Notes under the pieces: model-generated
The model's input: only the letters and a program-made list of their open reading frames with translations
The model's database searches: none
Told to the model about the DNA's origin: nothing
Assembly: GCF_019083965.1 (NCBI RefSeq)
Contig: NZ_JAHRCY010000001.1
Location: 701,077 to 765,076 of the forward strand
Direction of reading: 5' to 3'
Length of the DNA stretch: 64,000 bases
From: Catellatospora tritici
GTDB lineage: Bacteria > Actinomycetota > Actinomycetes > Mycobacteriales > Micromonosporaceae
In this document: in pieces, positions 18,790-27,774 of the stretch
Numbering within the stretch: position 1 is the stretch's first letter
Layout of the letters: each line of letters opens with the position of its first letter
Made by a program: the position numbers and the translations under genes

Positions 18790-19377
18790 ATGCGTCAGGA
18801 CATGTACTTCTCGGCCGATGTGGAGGCCGACGGACCCATCCCGGGGCCGTACTCGATGGTGAGCGTGGGGCTGGCCGTGGCCGGGACCAGGGCACACACC
18901 TTCACCCGGGCCGATCCGACCGCGGCCACGTTCTACCGGGAGCTGCGGCCGATCAGCGACGACTTCGTGCCGGAGGCGATGGCGGTGTCGGGGCTGGACC
19001 GCGACGCGCTGGTGCGCGACGGAGCGGACCCGGCCACGGCGATGCGGGAGCTGAGCGAGTGGGTCAAGGAGACGGCCGCGGGCGCCAAACCGATCTTCGT
19101 GGCGTATCCGGCGAGCTTCGACTGGATGTTCGTCTACTGGTACCTGATCCGCTTCACCGGCGGCAGCGTGTTCGGCCACTCCGGCTGCCTGGACGTCAAG
19201 ACCGCGTACGCGATCAAGGCCGACGTGCCGGTCGGCAAGGCCGTCAAGGGCCAGATGCCCAGGCACCTGCTCTCGCGCCGCCCGCACACGCACAACGCCC
19301 TCGACGACGCGATCGAGCAGGCCGACCTGTTCGCCAACGTGATGGAGTGGCAGCCCCAGCCGGAGGCGCGGCCCTAG
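18790..19377 (+). CDS. DEDDh 3'-5' exonuclease family protein
   Basis: A 195-residue RNase T/DnaQ-like exonuclease. Exo I is S-A-D-V-E-A-D-G-P at about residues 8-16, with the two acidic metal ligands. Exo II is represented by the F-D-W-M-F region near 115. Exo III is H-T-H-N-A-L-D-D-A near 172, with the His and Asp of the DEDDh subtype. The ATG has AGAAGGGGG upstream at good spacing. It is expected to trim 3' ends of DNA or RNA with two divalent metals in the cytoplasm. Its TAG stop overlaps the TAG of the convergent hydrolase by four bases. Confidence 0.87.
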   Translation: MRQDMYFSADVEADGPIPGPYSMVSVGLAVAGTRAHTFTRADPTAATFYRELRPISDDFVPEAMAVSGLDRDALVRDGADPATAMRELSEWVKETAAGAKPIFVAYPASFDWMFVYWYLIRFTGGSVFGHSGCLDVKTAYAIKADVPVGKAVKGQMPRHLLSRRPHTHNALDDAIEQADLFANVMEWQPQPEARP

Positions 19378-20012
19378 ACCTCCACCGTCGTCCCGGCGGC
19401 CAGGCGCGCGTAGTCGGCGCCGGAGCGCGCGGTCAGGTGGGCGTCGGTCAGCGCCAACCCCTGCTCGTTGTAGAGGCAGTCGTGCAGCGCGTAGGCCTGC
19501 TGCGGCTGGACCGCCCGGACGAAGTCGATCGACTCGCTGAGCTTGAGCCACGGCCCGGAGACCGGCACGAACAGCGTCCGCACGTTCGCGTCGGCGGGCA
19601 CGTCGAACGAGTCCCCGGGGTGGTAGAGCGTCTCGTTGACCAGGAAGCCCAGGTTGGGCACGCGCGGGATGTCGGGATGGATCACGGCGTGCCAGCCGCC
19701 GTACGCCTTCACCAGCACGGTCGCGGCGGTGAAGGCGTGCCCGGAGGTCACCGGCACCGCGGCGCCCTCCCACTGCGCCGCGAACTTGTCCACCACGTCG
19801 GGGTGGGCGTAGATCTGCGCCGACGGCCGCTTGGCCAGCGCCTCGGCGAGCTGGTCGGCGTCGACATGGTCGGCGTGCTCGTGCGTGATCAGCACGGCGT
19901 CGACCCCGTCCAGCGCCTTCTCGGACTCACTCCACACGCCGGGATCGATCACCACGACCGCGTCGTCGTGCTCGATGCGCAGGCACGAGTGGGAGTACTT
20001 GGTGACGCGCAT
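19374..20012 (-). CDS. Metallo-beta-lactamase fold hydrolase (UlaG-like)
   Basis: A 212-residue MBL-fold protein. The zinc motif T-H-E-H-A-D-H-V-D is near residues 43-51, further ligands are the His in S-G-H-A-F and the Asp in Y-H-P-G-D-S-F, and the last His is in A-L-H-D. The N-terminus V-T-K-Y-S-H-S-C-L-R-I resembles UlaG-type lactonases and phosphodiesterases with a beta-strand cap. The protein is complete and cytoplasmic. Substrate is unknown. Confidence 0.88.
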   Translation of the reverse strand: MRVTKYSHSCLRIEHDDAVVVIDPGVWSESEKALDGVDAVLITHEHADHVDADQLAEALAKRPSAQIYAHPDVVDKFAAQWEGAAVPVTSGHAFTAATVLVKAYGGWHAVIHPDIPRVPNLGFLVNETLYHPGDSFDVPADANVRTLFVPVSGPWLKLSESIDFVRAVQPQQAYALHDCLYNEQGLALTDAHLTARSGADYARLAAGTTVEV

Positions 20013-20100
20013 GGATGTCCACCCTTCCGATCCCCGACCGTAGTCCTACCGTGACCAGTCTGCCGGAACCTGAGGGGTCATGAGACACGTCCGCTCAGGC

Positions 20101-21000
20101 ATGAAGAAGACGTTCCCAGTATTGACGCTGGTCGGCCTGCTCGCGCTCGCCGGATGCTCTTCGTCCGACACCGGCAGCGAGAAACCGGCCAGTAACGGCG
20201 AGGCGGCGCCGTACGCGCCCGGTGACGCGCGAGGCGCCCTCGACGCGGGTGGCAAGGCCACCGACGGCTACGCCGCGCCGCCCGAGGGCGTGACCGCCAC
20301 CGGCGGCCCGGTCGAGGCCCGCTCGATCATCTATCGGGGCGACATCACGGTGCGGGTCGACAAAGTCAGCGAGGCCGCCGAACGGCTCAAGGCCCTGGTC
20401 GGCACCTCCGGGGGCTTCCTCGGCGCCGACAAGCGCACCGCCGACTCCGGGGAGGCGCAGGCGTGGCTCACCATCCGGGTGCCCGCCAAGGAGTTCTCCT
20501 CCGTGCTGGAGCAGGTGGCCAAGCTCGGCACCGAGGTCGGCCGCAACACCAACACCGAGGACGTGACCGAGGCGGTCGTCGACCTGGACACGCGCATCGC
20601 CGCGCAGAAGGCCAGCGTCGACTCGGTGCGCCGGATGTTCACCCAGGCCAAGACGCTGTCGGAGGTGGTGCTGCTGGAGAAGGAGCTCAGCAGCCGCCAG
20701 GCCGAACTCGCCTCGCTGGAGGCCAAGAAGCGCAACCTCGACAATCTGGTCAGCCTGTCGACCATCAACGTGGTGCTGATCGGCCCGCACGCGCCCGCGC
20801 CCGAACCGCCGAAGAAGAAGGCGCCCGGGTTCCTGGGCGGCCTGGAGACCGGCTGGGACGCGTTCGTGACCACGGTCCAGGTGGTGCTGGCGGTGCTGGG
20901 CTTCCTGCTGCCGTTCCTGGTGGCCCTGGCGATCCCGACCACCCTGCTCGTGCTGTGGCGCCGCCGCCGCCCCACTCCACCCGCTCCGCCCGCCGCCTAG
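20101..21000 (+). CDS. DUF4349 domain lipoprotein
   Basis: A 299-residue exported lipoprotein. The signal peptide has a lipobox L-A-G-C with lipid-modified Cys19. An Ala/Gly-rich linker leads to the DUF4349 domain (about 75-240), which includes a coiled coil around residues 160-210 (V-V-L-L-E-K-E-L-S-S-R-Q-A-E-L). A single transmembrane helix near 265-290 and an R-R-R-R-P tail follow. The Met at 20101 is preferred over the one at 20080 because it starts the signal peptide. The lipid anchor and TM helix would tether both ends to the membrane. Function unknown. It ends five bases before repeat D1. Confidence 0.85.
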   Translation: MKKTFPVLTLVGLLALAGCSSSDTGSEKPASNGEAAPYAPGDARGALDAGGKATDGYAAPPEGVTATGGPVEARSIIYRGDITVRVDKVSEAAERLKALVGTSGGFLGADKRTADSGEAQAWLTIRVPAKEFSSVLEQVAKLGTEVGRNTNTEDVTEAVVDLDTRIAAQKASVDSVRRMFTQAKTLSEVVLLEKELSSRQAELASLEAKKRNLDNLVSLSTINVVLIGPHAPAPEPPKKKAPGFLGGLETGWDAFVTTVQVVLAVLGFLLPFLVALAIPTTLLVLWRRRRPTPPAPPAA

Positions 21001-21003
21001 CGA

Positions 21004-21057
21004 GGTAAGGAAGGGCACCTTCTTATCGTTTTCCGTATAAGAAGGGGCCCTTCTCAA
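21004..21057. terminator. Palindromic element D, copy 1 (bidirectional terminator-like)
   Basis: AAGGGCACCTTCTTAT (21011-21026) and ATAAGAAGGGGCCCTT (21037-21052) pair with one mismatch around a ten-base T-rich loop. The element exactly fills the gap between two convergent genes, the DUF4349 lipoprotein and the MscS channel. That is where a bidirectional transcription terminator would be expected. Confidence 0.75.
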
Positions 21058-21063
21058 CGCTCG

Positions 21064-22353
21064 TCAGGAACGGCGGATCCGGTGCTCGTCGGCGACAGGC
21101 TCGTCCTCGTCGATCATGTCCAGGGCGACCTGCTCGTCGAGCACGGTCTCCTGCAGGGTCGGCTCGGGGTGCTCGGGGCCCGCGAAGGCGGTGCCCCGGG
21201 CCTGCCCGTCGTCGCTGCCCCCGAAGACCCGGTCGCCCTCGACGGGCTCGTCCGCGGTGGCGGAGGCGGACTGCTCCGGCCGGGCCGCGGCGGTGCCGGG
21301 CAGCCAGCGCCAGGAGGCGGGTTCGGCGGCGGCCACCTCGGCCCGGCGGCGAGGCAGGGCTTCGGGCTGGTGGTCGCGTACCCAGGCGATCAGGTGTTCG
21401 CGGACCAGGCAGCGCAGGTCCCACAGCCGCGGCGCGTCCCCGGCGCTCACCAGCGCCCGCAGCCGCACCAGGCCACCCACCGCGTCGGTCACCTGCAGCA
21501 CGCACACCCGCCCGTCCCACAGGTCGCTGCTCTCGACCAGGCGGCGCAGCTCGTCGCGCAGCAGCGGCACCGGCGCGGTCCAGTCGACGTCGAACTCGAC
21601 CGCCCCGAGCACCTCGGACTTGGTCCGGGTCCAGTTCTGGTACGGCTTGGTGGTGAAGTACGACGTCGGCAGGATCAGCCGCCGGTCGTCCCAGATCTGC
21701 AGCACCACATGGCTGAGCGTGATCTCCTCCACCCGGGCCCACTCGCCCTCGACCACCACCACGTCGTCGAGCCGGATCGCGTCGCTGAACGCCAACTGCA
21801 ACCCGGCGATGACGTTGCCGAGCACGCTCTGCGCGGCCAGCGCCGCCACGATGCCGATCACGCCCGCGGAGGCGAGCAGGCTGGCTCCGACCGTACGGAC
21901 CTGCGGGAACGTCATCAGCACCAGGCCCAGCGTGATCACCACGATGGCGGCGATGGTGACCCGGCGCAGCAGCAGGATCTGCGTACGCACCCGCCGGGCC
22001 TGCCGGTTGTCGGGCACGTCGATGCGGTAGCGCACCTCGATCGCGTCCTCGAGCGCCAGCAGCACCGTCGCGACCAGCCACGCCCCGGCCAGGATCACCC
22101 CGATGCCCATCAGGTGCAGCAGCTCGGGCTTCATCTCGAAGTCGAACCACAGCGGGGTGGCCTGCAGCGCTATCCGCAGCGCCAGCAGCGCCGCGAAGAC
22201 CTGGAACGCCCGGTGCGCGTGGGAGGCGAGCTCGGCCATGACCGCGGAGCGGCGCCCGAGCCGCACCACGATCCGGTGGATCACTTCGACGGCGGCCAGC
22301 GCGAGCAGTGGCGCGGCGAGGACTATGGCGAGCGGCCAGGGAACATGTTGCAC
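21064..22353 (-). CDS. MscS family mechanosensitive ion channel
   Basis: A 429-residue membrane protein. Four N-terminal hydrophobic helices precede the pore-lining TM3 region (A-G-V-I-G-I-V-A-A-L-A-A-Q-S-V-L-G-N near 165-182), which is the MscS signature. The beta domain follows (V-V-V-V-E-G-E-W-A-R-V-E-E-I), then the C-terminal alpha/beta domain. A long acidic, probably disordered tail (about 350-429) is additional to the family core. It should release solutes on hypo-osmotic shock. The gene ends at D1 and starts beside D2. Confidence 0.92.
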   Translation of the reverse strand: MQHVPWPLAIVLAAPLLALAAVEVIHRIVVRLGRRSAVMAELASHAHRAFQVFAALLALRIALQATPLWFDFEMKPELLHLMGIGVILAGAWLVATVLLALEDAIEVRYRIDVPDNRQARRVRTQILLLRRVTIAAIVVITLGLVLMTFPQVRTVGASLLASAGVIGIVAALAAQSVLGNVIAGLQLAFSDAIRLDDVVVVEGEWARVEEITLSHVVLQIWDDRRLILPTSYFTTKPYQNWTRTKSEVLGAVEFDVDWTAPVPLLRDELRRLVESSDLWDGRVCVLQVTDAVGGLVRLRALVSAGDAPRLWDLRCLVREHLIAWVRDHQPEALPRRRAEVAAAEPASWRWLPGTAAARPEQSASATADEPVEGDRVFGGSDDGQARGTAFAGPEHPEPTLQETVLDEQVALDMIDEDEPVADEHRIRRS

Positions 22354-22389
22354 GGCGGGCTCCTTCCCAGCCCAGCCTCGCGCAAACCG

Positions 22390-22473
22390 TCAGGAAGGGC
22401 CCCTTCTTCTACGCAAAGCGAGCCGAGCTGCTGCGCGGCTCGCCGCGCGAGCCGACGAAGGTGCCCTTCCTGA
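22390..22473. terminator. Palindromic element D, copy 2 (long form)
   Basis: Seventeen-base arms at 22390-22406 and 22457-22473 pair with one mismatch (TCAGGAAGGGC... against ...GCCCTTCCTGA). The roughly 50-base interior is itself self-complementary around GCGAGCCGAG and GCGGCTCGC. It lies 15 bases 3' of the amidohydrolase stop and 5' of mscS, both on the minus strand. Confidence 0.7.
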
Positions 22474-22487
22474 CCCTTAAACCTCGC

Positions 22488-23738
22488 TCAGAAGGAGGGC
22501 GACGCCAGAGCGGCGAGCGCGGTGTGCACCATCGTGCGGACGCCGTAGCCGATGGCGCGCTCATCGACGTCGAAGCGCGACTGGTGGATGTCGAGCACCT
22601 CGGTCGAGCCGGGCACGCCGGTGCCGAGGCGGATCATCGCGCCGGGCACGTGCTCCAGGTAGTACGCGAAGTCCTCGCCGCCCATGCTGATCTCGGCCTC
22701 GACGACACGCTCGGCGCCCAGGGCCGCGCCGGCGGCGCCCGCGACCACGGCCGCGGCCATCCGGTCGTTGATCACCGGTGGCACGCCGCGGATGTAGTTG
22801 ACGTGCACGTCTGCCCCGGTTCCGGCCACCACGTCGTGAATGAGCTGGGTGACCAGATCGGGCGCCTCGCGCCAGGCGTCGCGGTTGAGGACCCGGATGG
22901 TGCCCTTGGCCGACCCCTCGTTCGGGATGGCGTTGGACGCCTCGCCCGCGCGGATCGCGCCGAAGACCAGCGACAGTCCGGCGCGCGGGTCGACCCGGCG
23001 GCCCAGCAGTCCGGGCACCTCGGTGACCACCTTGCCCAGCGCGTACACCAGGTCGGCGGTCAGGTGCGGGCGGGCGGTGTGGCCACCGCGGCCACTGAGC
23101 TTGACCTCGACCACGTCGCAGGCCGCGGTGAACGGCCCGGAACGGACCCCGACCAGCCCCACCGGCAGCTGCGGCGCGCAGTGCAGCGCGTAGATCGCGG
23201 CGACGTCCTTGAGCGCTCCAGCGGAGATCATGTCGGGCGCGCCCGAGCTGATCGACTCCTCCGCGGGCTGGAAGATCAGCCGGACCCGGCCGCCGATGCC
23301 GCCCTGCGCCTCCAGCTGCGCCAGCGCGAGCCCGACGCCGAGCAGCACCGTGGTGTGCACGTCATGGCCGCACGCGTGGGTGACGTTGGGCACGGTCGAG
23401 CGGTACGGCACGTCCTTGACGTCCTGCAGCGGCAGCGCGTCCAGGTCGGCACGCAGCGCGATGACGCGGTCTCCCTCGCCGATGTCGCACATCACACCGT
23501 TGCCCCGGGGCAGGAACTTCGGCTGCAGTCCGGCCGCGGACAGCTCCCGGGCGACCAGTGACGCGGTCTCGAACTCCTGGTGGGAGAGCTCCGGGTGCGC
23601 GTGAATATGACGTCGTACGGCGACGAGGTCGGCCCCCCGGGCGGCGAGCCAGCGGTCCAGCTGGCCGGGCAGGGGGTCGTCGTCAGGCACGAACGACGTC
23701 AATGAGCCGCCCTTGGGCAGCGTCAGCGCACTCGTCAC
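22488..23738 (-). CDS. M20 family amidohydrolase (AmiA1/AmiB1-like)
   Basis: A 416-residue metallopeptidase-fold enzyme expected to cleave an N-acyl or amide bond of an amino-acid-like substrate. Metal and catalytic motifs are H-I-H-A-H-P-E-L-S near 41-49, A-C-G-H-D-V-H-T-T near 112, E-E-S near 150 and G-G-E-D-F-A-Y-Y near 365. A dimerisation lid domain is inserted at about 195-315. The GTG at 23738 is used: the upstream in-frame extension to 23942 has no family resemblance. The position between lpdA and the phosphosugar mutase matches amiA1/amiB1 (Rv3305c/Rv3306c) of M. tuberculosis, where two paralogues stand instead of one. Confidence 0.9.
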   Translation of the reverse strand: MTSALTLPKGGSLTSFVPDDDPLPGQLDRWLAARGADLVAVRRHIHAHPELSHQEFETASLVARELSAAGLQPKFLPRGNGVMCDIGEGDRVIALRADLDALPLQDVKDVPYRSTVPNVTHACGHDVHTTVLLGVGLALAQLEAQGGIGGRVRLIFQPAEESISSGAPDMISAGALKDVAAIYALHCAPQLPVGLVGVRSGPFTAACDVVEVKLSGRGGHTARPHLTADLVYALGKVVTEVPGLLGRRVDPRAGLSLVFGAIRAGEASNAIPNEGSAKGTIRVLNRDAWREAPDLVTQLIHDVVAGTGADVHVNYIRGVPPVINDRMAAAVVAGAAGAALGAERVVEAEISMGGEDFAYYLEHVPGAMIRLGTGVPGSTEVLDIHQSRFDVDERAIGYGVRTMVHTALAALASPSF

Positions 23739-24070
23739 GGCAGATTCTCGATCTCGGTCGATGGAAAAAACATCGTCAACCTTAGCCCCGGCATGGTGAC
23801 TCTGCGCAACTGCTGTTCTAGTAGCAACGGCGTTGCACAGAGTCACGTTCGGGCAGGTAGCGCCCGTTCCGAGACTGTCTGGCGCATCAGTTGCATGCGT
23901 CTTCACCTCTAACAACGTGTGACGACGCGCCGGGAAACGCATCGGAAGAGACTCACATCACTCGTCGTGACCTGGTCGCACATCCGGTGCGGTGACGATG
24001 TACTTCTTACCTGCCGTTCACAATCGGCCGGGGTAACCCGGTGGGATTAGCCCGGCCGAAGGACGTTCGC
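23739..24070. other. 332-bp intergenic region
   Basis: It lies between the amidohydrolase start and the mutase stop, both on the minus strand. It is less GC-rich than its surroundings. It contains an inverted repeat (23796-23846) and a GGCCGGGGTAACCCGGT hairpin-like stretch near 24030, which could end the mutase transcript. No gene could be recognised. Confidence 0.5.
23796..23846 (-). promoter_or_regulatory. 15-bp inverted repeat upstream of the amidohydrolase
   Basis: GTGACTCTGCGCAAC (23796-23810) and GTTGCACAGAGTCAC (23832-23846) pair at 14 of 15 positions around a 21-base spacer. The spacer itself has TGCT and AGCA half sites. The repeat lies 58-108 bases upstream of the GTG start, where an operator or leader hairpin would be expected. 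The partner regulator is unknown. Confidence 0.45.
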
Positions 24071-25636
<1,566 letters not shown>

Positions 25637-25811
25637 ACCGGCGATGTTAAGTGGGCGGGGTGCTCGCCGGGGTGAGGGATTGCGCACATCACGTACACCC
25701 TGCGTAATCCCATCGAGACTCGCTGGTGAATTTCGAGCACAGTGTGCGCCCTCGGCTTTCCCTTCCGCGCTCAGTGGGACAGGATAGGAGGGCGCGTGCG
25801 CTCATACCGAA

Positions 25812-27644
25812 ATGACGAATCCCCTCTCCCTTGGCGGCTCAGCAGTGACCACCCATGCATCCACCTGGAGCGGCAGCCCCACCCCCGGCCGCGCGGCTCC
25901 GGGCACCGTCATCGGCGGGCGCTACTCGCTGCGCACCGCGATCGGACACGGCGGGATGGGCACCGTGTGGCGTGCCGCCGACACCGTGCTGCGGCGCGAG
26001 GTGGCGGTCAAGGAGGTCGTGCTGCCGCCGGGCCTGGCCGCCAGCGACGCCGCCTCGATGTACGAGCGCACCCTGCGTGAGGCCCGCGCCGCCGCCAGCC
26101 TGTCGCACCCCAGCGTGGTGCAGGTCTTCGACGTGGTCACCGAGAACGGCCGCCCCTGGATCGTGATGGAGCTGCTCGACGCCCGCGGCCTGGCCGACAT
26201 GGTGATCGAGGACGGCCCGCTCGCCCCCCGCGCGGTCGCCAAGATCGGCATCGCGCTGCTCGGCGCACTGGAGGTCGCGCACGCCGCGGGCGTGCTGCAC
26301 CGCGACGTCAAACCCGCCAACGTGCTGATCACCACCGACGGCCGCTGCGTGCTCACCGACTTCGGCGTGGCCAAGCTGCCGACCGACGTGCAGCTGACCA
26401 CCCCCGGCATGGTGCTCGGCTCGCCGCACTTCATCTCCCCCGAGCGCGCGCTCGGCCACCGCTTCGGCCCGCCCAGCGACCTGTTCTCGCTCGGTGTGAC
26501 CATGTACACCGCCGTCGAGGGCCGCCCGCCGTTCGACAAGGGCGACCCGCTGGCCACCATGCACGCCGTGGTCGAGGAGGAGCCGGTGCCGCCGCAGCGC
26601 TGCGGCCCCCTGCGCGACGTGCTCTACGGCCTGATGGAGAAGAACCCCGACCGCCGCTGGGACGTCGCGCGCGCCCGCGCCGAGCTGCGTGACCTGCTGG
26701 CCGGGCCGCTGGCGCAGAACCCGACCCCGCAGCACGTGACAGACCCGTACGCGGTGGTCGCGCCGCAGCCCGCCACCACCGCCTGGGTCCAGCAGCAGCA
26801 ACCCGCCGCCCCGGCCAAGCCGATCGGCGGCCGGGCCCTGCTGCACACCGGCGAGACCCCGGCCAGCCGCGGCCCCGGCAGTCGCCGGGGTACGCCCGAG
26901 CCCTCGCCGCTCGACATACCGACCGGTGCGCACCCGGCCGCGGCACCGACCGGCGCCATGCGCACCGTGCCGCCCCGGACCACGCCGTCCGGCACCGGTT
27001 CGTCGGCGGCGGCCGGGCTGGTCGACCAGGTCAAGAACATGCCGAAGAAGCTGCGCCTGGCCGTCGGCGCCGGGCTGGCCGCCGCGGTGCTGCTGGCCAC
27101 CGTCGCCTGGGCCGTGCTCGGCGGCGACGACGAGACGCCCCCGGTCGCCACCGGCAATGGCAGCCCCACCCCGAGCGCGGGCGCCTCCGCCCCGGTGCCC
27201 GAGGGCATGCAGCGGGTCACCTTCAAGGGCGTGACCGTGCTCGTCCCGGCGGGCTGGAAGGGCGTCAAGGCGGGCAGCTACATCGACTACCAGGACCCGA
27301 ACGACAAGGAACGCTGGCTGCGCATCAACGTGTACGACGGACGCACGCCTCGCTCCGAGCTGACCGGTGCCGAGAACAGCTTCAAGACCAGCACCGGCAA
27401 GTGCCAGAAGGACAGCTACCAGCGGGTCTCGTTGACCGACGAGAAGCTGGGCGAGCTCGACGCGGCGCAGCTGGAGTTCCAGTGCACCCCGCCGAAGAAG
27501 GACCCGCGGCACGCGGTGTGGCGTATCGGACTGTCCGGCAAGACGGCCTACCACGTGTATCTGTCCACCTGGGAGAGTTCGTTCGCGCAGGACAAGACCG
27601 TGTTCGACGCCGCGGTCGGATCGTTCACTCTCGCCACGACCTGA
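25812..27644 (+). CDS. Receptor-type serine/threonine protein kinase (PknB/Hanks type)
   Basis: A 610-residue kinase. The catalytic domain spans about residues 35-300, with the Gly-rich loop G-H-G-G-M-G-T-V, the Lys in E-V-A-V-K-E, the catalytic loop H-R-D-V-K-P-A-N and D-F-G-V-A-K. A roughly 110-residue Pro/Ala-rich juxtamembrane linker leads to one transmembrane helix at about 413-433. An extracellular domain of about 175 residues follows, beginning with a Ser/Pro spacer and containing V-T-V-L-V-P-A-G-W-K. There are no PASTA repeats, so it is not PknB itself. The extracellular part probably senses an unknown ligand. The start may instead be GTG 25845, and no strong Shine-Dalgarno is seen. 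It is divergent from the mutase. Confidence 0.92.
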   Translation: MTNPLSLGGSAVTTHASTWSGSPTPGRAAPGTVIGGRYSLRTAIGHGGMGTVWRAADTVLRREVAVKEVVLPPGLAASDAASMYERTLREARAAASLSHPSVVQVFDVVTENGRPWIVMELLDARGLADMVIEDGPLAPRAVAKIGIALLGALEVAHAAGVLHRDVKPANVLITTDGRCVLTDFGVAKLPTDVQLTTPGMVLGSPHFISPERALGHRFGPPSDLFSLGVTMYTAVEGRPPFDKGDPLATMHAVVEEEPVPPQRCGPLRDVLYGLMEKNPDRRWDVARARAELRDLLAGPLAQNPTPQHVTDPYAVVAPQPATTAWVQQQQPAAPAKPIGGRALLHTGETPASRGPGSRRGTPEPSPLDIPTGAHPAAAPTGAMRTVPPRTTPSGTGSSAAAGLVDQVKNMPKKLRLAVGAGLAAAVLLATVAWAVLGGDDETPPVATGNGSPTPSAGASAPVPEGMQRVTFKGVTVLVPAGWKGVKAGSYIDYQDPNDKERWLRINVYDGRTPRSELTGAENSFKTSTGKCQKDSYQRVSLTDEKLGELDAAQLEFQCTPPKKDPRHAVWRIGLSGKTAYHVYLSTWESSFAQDKTVFDAAVGSFTLATT

Positions 27645-27735
27645 CGCTTTTGCTCGGCAAACGGGCGTTGCGCGTGTTATGAAACTCCGATGAGCGAGCA
27701 AAGCGAGCGAATCATGGGGCTCTGGGCGAAAGTGC

Positions 27736-27774
27736 CTCATGACGAAAACACGCGAAGCGGGGTTTCGTCATGAG
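27736..27774 (+). promoter_or_regulatory. Hairpin enclosing the phosphosugar mutase start codon
   Basis: CTCATGACGAAA (27736-27747) and TTTCGTCATGAG (27763-27774) form a perfect 12-bp stem around a 15-base loop. The loop contains GCGGGG, a possible weak Shine-Dalgarno. The ATG at 27770 is buried in the 3' arm, so folding would block initiation. A GAGCGAGC-type short repeat lies just upstream (27692-27712). Confidence 0.6.

Noticed and set aside
17881..19773. 630-codon fusion of the SCO6745-like gene with upstream sequence
   Set aside because: The upstream part is antisense to the exonuclease and has no domain; the Met at 18654 fits the family start.
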